A stretch of 64,000 nt of DNA, from NCBI RefSeq assembly GCF_009604455.1, contig NZ_WEGL01000001.1, forward strand, positions 1 through 64,000, read 5' to 3'. This document shows positions 56,375-64,000 of the stretch, one piece after another. Below the pieces are notes generated by a model. The model searched no databases. It saw only the letters and a program-made list of their open reading frames with translations, and was not told the origin of the DNA. Numbering within the stretch: position 1 is the first letter of the stretch; every line of letters begins with the position of its first letter. The stretch comes from Streptomyces sp. RB17. GTDB taxonomy: Bacteria > Actinomycetota > Actinomycetes > Streptomycetales > Streptomycetaceae. Made by a program: the position numbers and the translations under genes.

Positions 56375-59300
56375 CTAGAGCAGGGACGGCACCTCCGCCG
56401 CCGACACCTCCCGGGCCGCCCGCTCCACCGCGCTCGCCAACAGGGCCAGGTCGGTGGGGCCGTTGCCCAGCTCCCGCACCGGCCGGCGGGCCGGCGGGTC
56501 GCCCATGCGCTGCCAGTCCAGTGGGACCACTGTGGGCCGCTGGGTCGCGGTGCGCGGGATACGGCCCGTCACGCGGCCGCCCTGGAAACCGACGGCCCGC
56601 CCGTCCGCGTACACCAGCCGGCCACGCCCCGGAGCCGGTTCGTCCGGCCCCTGCTGGGGGGCGTCCAGCACGACCCGCAGGGCCGCCCGCCGCGCGGGCT
56701 CGGTCTCCGCCGTACGGCCGCCGGTCCCGGCCGCCGCCACCAGATGCACCCCGAGCCGCTCGCCCTCCCGGGCCACCGCCTCCAGCGCGCGCATCACCGA
56801 ACCGGCGGCGGGCCGGCCCGGCGAGCCGAGCGGGGGTGAGACCAGGGCGTCCAGGTCGTCCACGACGACCACGAGCCGCGGCAACGGCGGCGCCGCCTCG
56901 GCCCGCTGCCGCGCGGCCGCCCCCGGCCGCAGCCGCAGGGTGGAGCTGGGCGGTGCCTCTATGTCGCCGGTCGCGGCGGAGGGCGTGCGCTGGGCGACGA
57001 TCCGGCCGGACAGCTCACTGCCCGCGTGCCACTGGGCGAAATCGGTCCGCCCCAGCAGCTCCGCCCGCCGCTTCAGCTCGGCGGCCAGCGACTGGGCGAA
57101 CTCCCGCATGCGGACGGGGTCGTTGGCGACGAGGTGGGTGGTGACGTGCGGTATGTCGGTGCACACGCGCAGCCCTTCACCGTGCGCGGCGCTGGTGCCG
57201 ACGCCGTCCCGGCCGTCGATCAGCACGATGCCCAGCCGGTCCGGCCGCTCGGCTGCCGCCAGCGAGGCCACCACGGCCCGCAGCACCTCCGTACGACCGC
57301 TGCCGGCCGGCCCCTCGATCAGCAGATGCGGTCCGTCGGCCACCAGGTCGGCGGTGAGCGGCCCGCGCGGCCCGGCACCGAGCACCGCCCGGGCCCGGCC
57401 GCCCAGGGCCTGGGTGTCGTCGGCCGCGTCGGCCCAGCGCGCCATCAGCGACGCCGGGGTGGCCCGGGCCAGGCCCAACTCGTCCAGCAGCCGCGCCGAC
57501 TGCGGCAACGGCGCCGCCACGCGCGTGTCCCGCTCGCCGGTCGGGCCGTCCGGCCGCAGCGGGGCCAGCGCCCGGGCGAACCGCTCCGCCCAGGCGAGGG
57601 ACACGGCGTCCACGGCGGCGAGCGTGCCCGGTTCGACGGGTCCGCCCGGCGCCACCCGCAGCAACTGCAGCGCCGTGGCGACATCCCCGCCGAGCAGTGC
57701 CACGGCACCGCAGTGCCGGAACGCCGGCGTCACCGCGCACGCGGCCTCGTACGTCCGCGCCACGGGGGAGGCCGGCGAGGCGGGCTCGGTCTCGGCGAGA
57801 CAGACGACATGAATCCCGGCCCGCGGCCCGGCCACGGCCAGCCGCGCGACCGCGTCCCGCAGCGCGCTGCCTCCGGGGTCTCCGTCCACCACGACGACGG
57901 TGTACGGCCCGGAGAACCCACTGCCCCCACCGACCTCGGCGTCTTCCCTGGCCCAGGAGGGGCGGCGGGACGGGGTGGCCGACGGGTGGGTGCCGTTCCG
58001 GCCAGCGGCAGGGGCACCGGAGGGGTGTGCGGTGGTGCCGTGGTGGCCGGTGGACTGGGTGGTGCGCGTGGGGTGTGCGGCGCCGGTGTGGCCGAGGGCC
58101 GGGTCCTGGCTGGATGCGCCGGGGGCCTGGGTGGTGCCGGAGGTGTGTGTGGTGGCTCCGTGGGGGCCGGGATCGAGTCCCTGGAGCGGTGTGCCCGGCA
58201 CGGCGGCGGTGCCGTGGGTGCTGGAGGTGGGGCCGTGCACGGTGGCGTCGGAACCGAGTCCCGGGGTGCCGGGGTGGCCGGGAAAGCCGCCCTGGGCGGG
58301 GCTGCCCGGCGTGGTGGGGGTGTCCCACTCGGCGGTCGCCGGGGACTGGGGCTGGGCTGCGGAGGACTCGGAGGGGGTGCCGGGCAGACCGGAGACGGCG
58401 CCTTGGGCCCGGGTGCCCTGCGTGCCGATCGACGGGCCGTGCGCGGCCGTGCCGGGGTGGCCGGGAAAGCCCCCCTGGGCGGACATGCCCATGGGGGAGC
58501 CGGATGTGGCTGGGCTGGTCGGCTCGCTGGGCGTGGGGTCGCCCGGTGCGGTACCGGGGGCCGGAACTCGGGCGGAGACGGGGCGGGCCGCGGTTCTGCC
58601 GGTCGCCGCGTGGTCGTCGACCCGGCGCAGGAGTTCCTCCGTGCGGGCCGCCGCCTGCTCGCGGTCGTAGGCCAGCAGCAGCCGGCAGTCCTGGCCGTGG
58701 CCCGGCCGGACATGCGGGAGCCAGCCCAGCCAGGACCACTCGGCCGTGCGCTCCTCCACGGGGCGGGAGCGGTCGGCGCTGATCAGCACGATCTCCAGCA
58801 GGTCGGGGGAGTGCAGTGCGGCCAGCTGGGCCAGCACCGCGCGGGTCAGCCCGGACAGCCGGGGACGCGGACCGGCCAGACCCAGCGCCCCCGCCTCGAG
58901 CAGTGCCGCCGTCACGGGCACCGCGGGCACCAGTCCGGAGCCGTCCGGTGCGCTCCGGTCCGCCGTGCCGAGCCGCACGGTCAGCGTCTCCGGATGACCG
59001 GGCCCGCGCTCCCACAGCCGGGGCCCGGGACCGAGTGCCGACAACAGCAGTGCGGCGGGGTCCGGCCAGGTCTCGGGCTGCTGCGTCGCGGTGGCCGCCG
59101 GGCCGGTGCCGGCTCGGGCGTCGGCGGCGCCGTACGCCTCGGGCCGGGCGGGCTGTTCGCCGCGCCCACCGGCCAGCCGGCGCGCCCAGGCGCCGAGCCC
59201 ACGCCGCCGTACGCCCTGCGGGACGTCGATGCCCCGGACGGGAGTGCCCTTGCGGCCACCACTCCCCAGTGGCTCCCCGTCCGCCCCGCCGGCCCCGAGG

Positions 59301-60295
59301 CGCCCCGCGTGCGTGTCCCCGCCGAACGCGCCACCGGACGTGTTCTCGATCCGGGGTGCCCCGCCCTGCCCCGGCACCACGGTCGACCCCCGCTGATGCT
59401 CCTGCGCCCCGCTGCCGGAAGTCCCCCAGTCGTCGGAGCCGTAGCCGTGCTGCCCGATTCCGGAGGCGCCGGCAGCACTCACGGACGTCGGTCCGCTCAC
59501 ACCGCCGTCCCCCGCGGCCGCCGACGGTGATCCCGCCCCACGAGGGCCACCCGCACCCGACGACGCTGCCTGCACGCGTGGTGCGGGCCGGAAGCCGGAG
59601 CCGGCCGAGGGCCGGTCCGCGGAGCCGCCCGCCAGGGCGACCCGGACGCACCCCTCACCGTCGGAGACGGTCCGCACCCGCGCGGCCGGTCCCCCGGACG
59701 GAGCAACCCGAAGCGCCGACTCCCCGATCCGCAGCAGGCCCCCGGCAGGGACCCGCACCGGGCGCTCGCCCACCCGCACCCCGTCCAGCGCCGTGCCGTT
59801 CGTGGAGCCGAGGTCGGCGACGGACACCCGCCCGTCCGCCCCGACGGTGACCACGCAGTGCAGCCGGGACACGTCGGGGTCGTCCAGCGGCACGTCCGCA
59901 TCGGCCGAGCGGCCCACGGTGATCCGGCCGCCGTGCAGCAGATGGACCCCGCCCGCGTCCGGGCCCGCGACGACATGCAGCTGGGTCGGCGCGTCGTCCA
60001 GCTCGGGATGTGGCTCGGCGGCCGCCGGGGCGCCCAGGGACAGCACGGCGCCGTCGACCAGCGGAGGCTCTCCGAGCGTGCAGCGGCGTGGATCCAGCCG
60101 CTCGGGGCCGGCGTAGAGGACGACGGAGGAGTTCGCGGCGTCGCGGCCCTCCCCGGTGACCGCTCCTGCCAGCGCCGACGCGACCGCGCCCAGGTCCGTG
60201 CCGACGGGCGCCGTGACCAGCACGTCGCGGCTCGCGGCGCGGCCCCGCTGCGGGGACGCGCCCAGCGGGTCTACGACGGTCAGCCGGATCTGCAT
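56375..60295 (-). CDS. FHA domain / FtsK-SpoIIIE-like protein with altered Walker A
   Basis: The protein has 1,306 residues from the ATG at 60295. After a ubiquitin-like N-terminus (about 1-95) comes an FHA domain (about 124-190) with the phosphothreonine-binding residues GRS, SRLH and STNG. A long low-complexity linker follows (about 200-400), then a first FtsK-like fold without a Walker A. A Gly/Pro/Thr-rich spacer with two AQGGFPGHPGT repeats leads to a second FtsK-like fold. Its P-loop reads GPAGSGRTE, with R1001 in place of the catalytic lysine. No ESX secretion genes are nearby. It is divergent from pkaA, so binding of phosphorylated kinase is plausible. Confidence 0.88.
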   Translation of the reverse strand: MQIRLTVVDPLGASPQRGRAASRDVLVTAPVGTDLGAVASALAGAVTGEGRDAANSSVVLYAGPERLDPRRCTLGEPPLVDGAVLSLGAPAAAEPHPELDDAPTQLHVVAGPDAGGVHLLHGGRITVGRSADADVPLDDPDVSRLHCVVTVGADGRVSVADLGSTNGTALDGVRVGERPVRVPAGGLLRIGESALRVAPSGGPAARVRTVSDGEGCVRVALAGGSADRPSAGSGFRPAPRVQAASSGAGGPRGAGSPSAAAGDGGVSGPTSVSAAGASGIGQHGYGSDDWGTSGSGAQEHQRGSTVVPGQGGAPRIENTSGGAFGGDTHAGRLGAGGADGEPLGSGGRKGTPVRGIDVPQGVRRRGLGAWARRLAGGRGEQPARPEAYGAADARAGTGPAATATQQPETWPDPAALLLSALGPGPRLWERGPGHPETLTVRLGTADRSAPDGSGLVPAVPVTAALLEAGALGLAGPRPRLSGLTRAVLAQLAALHSPDLLEIVLISADRSRPVEERTAEWSWLGWLPHVRPGHGQDCRLLLAYDREQAAARTEELLRRVDDHAATGRTAARPVSARVPAPGTAPGDPTPSEPTSPATSGSPMGMSAQGGFPGHPGTAAHGPSIGTQGTRAQGAVSGLPGTPSESSAAQPQSPATAEWDTPTTPGSPAQGGFPGHPGTPGLGSDATVHGPTSSTHGTAAVPGTPLQGLDPGPHGATTHTSGTTQAPGASSQDPALGHTGAAHPTRTTQSTGHHGTTAHPSGAPAAGRNGTHPSATPSRRPSWAREDAEVGGGSGFSGPYTVVVVDGDPGGSALRDAVARLAVAGPRAGIHVVCLAETEPASPASPVARTYEAACAVTPAFRHCGAVALLGGDVATALQLLRVAPGGPVEPGTLAAVDAVSLAWAERFARALAPLRPDGPTGERDTRVAAPLPQSARLLDELGLARATPASLMARWADAADDTQALGGRARAVLGAGPRGPLTADLVADGPHLLIEGPAGSGRTEVLRAVVASLAAAERPDRLGIVLIDGRDGVGTSAAHGEGLRVCTDIPHVTTHLVANDPVRMREFAQSLAAELKRRAELLGRTDFAQWHAGSELSGRIVAQRTPSAATGDIEAPPSSTLRLRPGAAARQRAEAAPPLPRLVVVVDDLDALVSPPLGSPGRPAAGSVMRALEAVAREGERLGVHLVAAAGTGGRTAETEPARRAALRVVLDAPQQGPDEPAPGRGRLVYADGRAVGFQGGRVTGRIPRTATQRPTVVPLDWQRMGDPPARRPVRELGNGPTDLALLASAVERAAREVSAAEVPSLL

Positions 60296-60632
60296 CCCCA
60301 CCCCACACGAGCACGTCGGCAAGTACTGCAAGGCATCCTCGCACCTGCCACTGACAACGCGCCCGGTACCCGGCATCAAGTGATCTTGATTGGTCGGCTC
60401 TGCCCCCAAAAGTGCCTGACCAGTGCCGCACAAGCGATCACTTGAGATCGGTCACGTCCGGCCCCCGGCAACCGGCGGACCGACATGAGCGTCTTCCCGT
60501 CGAACACATCGAACAAGCTCGGGAACGCTTACGTAGTGCCCTCGGGGGCGGCACTACAGTGGATCGGAACAACCGGAACGACAACCGGAATGCAGGCAAG
60601 CAAGCATCAGCAAGCAGCAGGGAGCGCGTGAC
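60296..60632. promoter_or_regulatory. divergent promoter region FHA-FtsK gene / pkaA with two inverted repeats
   Basis: This 337-base stretch has no gene. The 10-mer TCAAGTGATC (60376-60385) recurs inverted as GATCACTTGA (60436-60445). The two sites are 60 bases apart, close to a whole number of helical turns. A second element is the perfect 8-bp inverted repeat GTAGTGCC (60532-60539) and GGCACTAC (60549-60556), 77 bases ahead of pkaA. The region around 60560-60625 is AT-rich for this genome. Confidence 0.6.
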
Positions 60633-62309
60633 GTGCGGCCAGTCGGCAGCAAGTACCTGCTTGAGGAGCCGCTCGGACGCGGCGCCACAGGCACCGTCTG
60701 GCGTGCCCGCCAGCGCGAGACCGCGGGCGCCGAGGCGGCCGTACCCGGACAGCCGGGCGAGACGGTCGCGATCAAGGTCCTCAAGGAGGAACTGGCGAGC
60801 GACCCGGACATCGTGATGCGCTTCCTGCGCGAGCGCTCCGTCCTGCTCCGCCTCACCCACCCGAACATCGTCCGGGTCCGCGACCTGGTCGTCGAGGGCG
60901 ATCTGCTGGCGCTGGTCATGGACCTCGTCGACGGCCCCGACCTGCACCGCTACCTGCGCGAGAGCGGCCCGCTCACCCCGGTCGCCGCCGCGCTGATGAC
61001 CGCGCAGATCGCCGACGCGCTCGCCGCCAGCCACGCCGACGGCGTCGTGCACCGCGACCTGAAGCCCGCCAACGTCCTGCTCAAGCAGGACGGCGGCCAG
61101 ATGCACCCGATGCTCACCGACTTCGGCATCGCCCGCCTCGCCGACTCCCCGGGCCTGACCCGCACCCAGGAGTTCGTCGGCACGCCCGCGTACGTGGCAC
61201 CGGAGTCCGCCGAGGGCCGCCCGCAGACCTCCGCCGTGGACATCTACGGCGCCGGCATCCTGCTGTACGAGCTGGTCACCGGCCGCCCGCCGTTCTCCGG
61301 CAGCACCGCGCTGGAGGTGCTGCACCAGCACCTGAGCGCCGAGCCGCGCCGCCCCTCAACCGTCCCGGACCCGCTGTGGACGGTCATAGAACGCTGTCTG
61401 CGCAAGAACCCCGACGAACGGCCCAGCGCAGAGAACCTCGCGCGCGGCCTCAGGGTCGTCGCCGAGGGCATCGGGGTGCATGCGAACGCCGCACAGATCG
61501 CCGCCGCCGAGGGCGTGGGCGCGCTGCTGGCCCCGGACCCGGCCCCGACCGCCGTCCCGGGCGTGCCCGGCGCCGCCGACCCCACCCAGGTGCTGCCGAA
61601 CACCGGCCCCCGCGCGTACGACCCGAACGCCGCGACCAGCGTGCTGCCGCACACCGGCGGCCCCGCCGGCGCCGCCGACCCCACCGCCGTGCTGCCGAAC
61701 ACCGGCGCGGCGGACCCGACGGCGGTGCTGCCGAACACCGGCCCGCAGGGGCAGCCCGAGCAGCCGCACCCCTGGCAGACCCAGCTGCGCGCCGCCCGCG
61801 ACCGCAACGAGCAGACGCAGATCCAGTACCTGTCCCCGGAGGACGACCCGCTGCACCACCGGCCCCAGCGGCAGGTGGCCCGTCCCCAGCAGCAGCCGCG
61901 GCAGGCCCCGCAGTCCCGTCCGCAGCAGCCGCAGCCGCGCGGCCGGCAGCAGGGGTACCAGCAGGGGTACGGCTATGCGCCGCAGCAGCAGCCCCAGCAG
62001 TACGCCCCGCCACAGGCGCCGCAGCGGTACGCGCCGCCCGCACCGGAGCCGCAGCGGCCCGCCCGCGAGCCCCGGGCGCCCCGGCAGCGCAGCGCCAACC
62101 CGATGAAGATCCCGGGGCTCGGCTGCCTGAAGGGCTGCCTGTTCACGATCGTCATCCTGGTCGTGGCGAGCTGGCTGATCTATGAGCTGACCCCGCTGCA
62201 CACCTGGATCGGCCAGGGCCGCAGCTACTGGCACGAGGTGAGCCACTGGGCCGGCCAGGTGAGCAAGTGGGTCAAGGACCTGGGCGGCTCCTCCGGCGGC
62301 GGCAACTGA
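60633..62309 (+). CDS. pkaA: membrane Ser/Thr protein kinase, PkaA type
   Basis: The protein has 558 residues with a GTG start at 60633 and a GGGAG site. The Hanks-type kinase domain (about 7-270) is intact: GRGATGTVW, VAIK (K48), VVHRDLKPANV, DFGIA and GTPAYVAPE. A cytoplasmic linker follows. It starts with four DPTxVLPNTG-like repeats (about 313-370) and becomes Gln/Pro-rich (about 400-480). A cysteine-containing juxtamembrane (GLGCLKGCL) precedes one transmembrane helix (about 503-521) and a short external tail with aromatic residues. It is followed after 154 bases by a second kinase gene, the conserved pkaA-pkaB pair of Streptomyces. Confidence 0.92.
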   Translation: MRPVGSKYLLEEPLGRGATGTVWRARQRETAGAEAAVPGQPGETVAIKVLKEELASDPDIVMRFLRERSVLLRLTHPNIVRVRDLVVEGDLLALVMDLVDGPDLHRYLRESGPLTPVAAALMTAQIADALAASHADGVVHRDLKPANVLLKQDGGQMHPMLTDFGIARLADSPGLTRTQEFVGTPAYVAPESAEGRPQTSAVDIYGAGILLYELVTGRPPFSGSTALEVLHQHLSAEPRRPSTVPDPLWTVIERCLRKNPDERPSAENLARGLRVVAEGIGVHANAAQIAAAEGVGALLAPDPAPTAVPGVPGAADPTQVLPNTGPRAYDPNAATSVLPHTGGPAGAADPTAVLPNTGAADPTAVLPNTGPQGQPEQPHPWQTQLRAARDRNEQTQIQYLSPEDDPLHHRPQRQVARPQQQPRQAPQSRPQQPQPRGRQQGYQQGYGYAPQQQPQQYAPPQAPQRYAPPAPEPQRPAREPRAPRQRSANPMKIPGLGCLKGCLFTIVILVVASWLIYELTPLHTWIGQGRSYWHEVSHWAGQVSKWVKDLGGSSGGGN

Positions 62310-62463
62310 GCGCACGGAGGGTGAGCGGGGGCGTGAACTCGCGGTAACCGACGACGAGTTTGCGGATTTGTCGACATCTGGCGGGTGATTTCCGCCTCCG
62401 CGGTGAAGGTTGGCGCGCCGGACGCGTAGTTTTATCGGCAACACGCGTCTGGTAGGAGCAGCC

Positions 62464-63690
62464 TTGGCACGGAAGATCGGCAGCCGGTACACCGCGAACC
62501 AGATCCTGGGGCGGGGCAGCGCCGGCACGGTGTGGCTGGGCGAGGGGCCGGAGGGTCCCGTCGCCGTCAAGCTGCTGCGCGAGGACCTCGCCTCCGACCA
62601 GGAGCTCGTCGGACGCTTCGTGCAGGAGCGCACCGCGCTGCTCGGCCTGGAGCACCCGCACATCGTCACCGTGCGCGACCTGGTGGTCGACGGCAACGAC
62701 CTGGCCCTGGTCATGGACCTCGTGCGCGGCACCGACCTGCGCACCCGGCTGGAGCGCGAGCGGAGGCTCGCCCCCGAGGCGGCCGTGGCGATCGCCGCCG
62801 ACATCGCCGACGCGCTGGCCGCGGCCCACGCGGCCGGGGTCGTCCACCGGGACGTCAAGCCCGAGAACGTGCTCCTCGACATGCAGGGCCCACTCGGCCC
62901 CGGCGGAGCCCATCCGGCCCTGCTCACCGACTTCGGCGTGGCCAAGCTGATCGACACGCCGAAGCGGACCCGGGCGACGAAGATCATCGGTACGCCGGAC
63001 TACCTCGCCCCCGAGATCGTCGAGGGCCTGCCGCCGCGCGCGTCCGTGGACATCTACGCCCTGGCGACGGTCCTGTACGAGCTGCTCGCGGGCTTCACCC
63101 CGTTCGGCGGGGGCCACCCGGGTGCGGTCCTGCGCAGGCACGTCACGGAGACGGTGGTACCGCTGCCCGGTATCCCGGAGGAGCTGTGGCAGCTGATCGT
63201 GCAGTGCCTGGCCAAGGCGCCCGCGTCCCGGCTGCGCGCCTCCGAGCTGGCGGTGCGGCTGCGGGAGCAGCTGCCGACGCTGGCCGGGCTGCCGCCGCTG
63301 GACGTGGACGAGCCGGAACTTTCCGAGGAGGCCGCCGACGAGCCCGTGCCGTCGGCCCCGCCGGGGGACGATCCGGTACGGCGGCGCGGGGCGGTGTCGC
63401 TGGTGCCGGGCGCCAAGCCGGACTCCAACCGGGACACGCACACCTCGATGCGCGTGCCGGGGCCGGACGAGCTGGCGGGCGGCGCGCACGGGACCGCTCG
63501 CGCCCCCCGGGCCGCCGGCGCGCCCCGGCCGGGGTCGGCCAGGCACCGGGCCGCGGTGCGGCGGCGCCGGGTGACGCTGGGAGTGGCCGGGGTCGTCCTG
63601 GCCGCAGTGGTGGGCGTCGGCGCGTGGCTGGCGTCCGCCGACGGGGACTCGGACACCCCGTCGGGCACCCACAGCACATCGACCCCCTGA
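62464..63690 (+). CDS. pkaB: membrane Ser/Thr protein kinase, PkaB type
   Basis: The protein has 408 residues with a TTG start at 62464, supported by an AGGAG site five bases upstream; a longer open frame upstream lacks one. The kinase domain (about 8-270) is intact: GRGSAGTVW, VAVK (K36), VVHRDVKPENV, DFGVA, GTPDYLAPE. A polar linker (about 290-375) precedes a transmembrane helix (about 380-398) and a short external Ser/Thr tail. The linker lacks the VLPNTG repeats of PkaA. It lies in the same direction as pkaA and probably in the same transcript. Confidence 0.92.
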   Translation: MARKIGSRYTANQILGRGSAGTVWLGEGPEGPVAVKLLREDLASDQELVGRFVQERTALLGLEHPHIVTVRDLVVDGNDLALVMDLVRGTDLRTRLERERRLAPEAAVAIAADIADALAAAHAAGVVHRDVKPENVLLDMQGPLGPGGAHPALLTDFGVAKLIDTPKRTRATKIIGTPDYLAPEIVEGLPPRASVDIYALATVLYELLAGFTPFGGGHPGAVLRRHVTETVVPLPGIPEELWQLIVQCLAKAPASRLRASELAVRLREQLPTLAGLPPLDVDEPELSEEAADEPVPSAPPGDDPVRRRGAVSLVPGAKPDSNRDTHTSMRVPGPDELAGGAHGTARAPRAAGAPRPGSARHRAAVRRRRVTLGVAGVVLAAVVGVGAWLASADGDSDTPSGTHSTSTP

Positions 63691-64000
63691 CCCGCCCCAG
63701 GGAGCGAAGCCCCCTGGACCCCCCGCTTGCCCACCCGCCCATCCGACTCGCTCCGCTGAGAAGTGGCCGCCGGCCGGGCTATCGCGGTTCGGCCGGCCTG
63801 CAGGCGGCACCCCGCTCCCCCTGGCACCCTCGCCCGGGACGGTGCGCTCTGGGCCGACGGAGTCGGGTGGGAGGGTGGGCGAGGCACGGGGGTCTGAGGG
63901 CGGAGCCCCCGGCGGAGGGCGCCGCAGCACAGGGCGCCCCAGCAGCTCGCAAGCACCCGGGTCTCGCTGCTCGGCGGAGCCGTTACGCTGGATGCGTGGC
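63691..64000 (+). other. intergenic region with inverted repeats; possible prfB start at its end
   Basis: No gene lies in the 310 bases after pkaB. A 20-base arm (63729-63748) pairs with 63861-63880 with 18 of 20 matches. Inside lies a perfect 8-bp stem GCCGGCCG (63769-63776) with CGGCCGGC (63790-63797). The window ends in GTGGC (63996-64000), which fits the GTG-Ala start of Streptomyces prfB (peptide release factor 2), known to follow pkaB. That identity is inference from gene order only. Confidence 0.45.

Noticed and set aside
61572..61742. VLPNTG repeats of PkaA as sortase sorting signals
   Set aside because: They precede the only membrane helix, so they are cytosolic. They are repeated and internal, and they are not followed by the helix and basic tail in the arrangement sortases need.

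Overview
The window is a high-GC actinobacterial chromosome segment, almost certainly Streptomyces. The evidence is the strong GC bias at third codon positions, the many GTG and TTG starts, the gene order rRNA - mtnA - mtrA/mtrB/lpqB - comF - hpf - secA, an NAD-glutamate dehydrogenase of about 1,640 residues, and paired PkaA/PkaB-type kinases that usually precede prfB. It looks like conserved chromosomal core with one large envelope-glycopolymer region; I see no phage, insertion sequence, CRISPR array or tRNA gene.

Layout. Positions 1-361 hold the 3' end of a 23S rRNA gene, a 5S rRNA gene and a perfect 14-bp terminator hairpin. Positions 413-6086 (minus strand) form a translationally coupled operon: a Gly/Pro-rich membrane protein, DUF4129, DUF4350, MoxR ATPase and DUF58. 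Positions 6227-12177 (plus) carry mtnA and the mtrA-mtrB-lpqB envelope-stress signalling cluster. Next come a ComF-type phosphoribosyltransferase, long-form hibernation factor HPF, an orphan NarL-type regulator, a YcaQ/AlkX-type DNA glycosylase, a GNAT acetyltransferase and secA with a strong terminator. Positions 20058-28694 hold an Rv3235-family protein, a DUF6912 protein, a HAD hydrolase, a DJ-1/PfpI protein and the glutamate dehydrogenase.

Positions 28852-52392 form a cell-wall glycopolymer (teichoic-acid-like) region. It contains a GtrA flippase-like protein, three polytopic glycosyltransferase-like membrane proteins, two GT2 transferases with beta-rich tails, four GT2/CDP-glycerol glycerophosphotransferase fusion proteins, the TagG/TagH exporter and GalE. 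A TetR regulator, an ADP-ribosylglycohydrolase and an OhrR/Ohr peroxide-defence pair are interleaved. The likely logic is that GalE supplies UDP-galactose, the GT2 and fusion proteins build a (polyol-phosphate) glycopolymer on the inner membrane face, and TagGH exports it. The four fusion proteins show a reciprocal loss of active-site residues: two keep an intact GT2 domain but lose the HGTP histidine of the phosphotransferase domain, and the other two do the opposite. I consider this the most interesting signal in the window.

Positions 52562-56203 encode a carbohydrate ABC importer (lipoprotein and two permeases) with no ATPase gene. Positions 56375-63690 hold an FHA/FtsK-like protein with an altered Walker A motif, divergent from PkaA- and PkaB-like Ser/Thr kinases. 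PkaA carries four DPTxVLPNTG-like repeats in its cytoplasmic linker. The last bases are probably the first codon of prfB.
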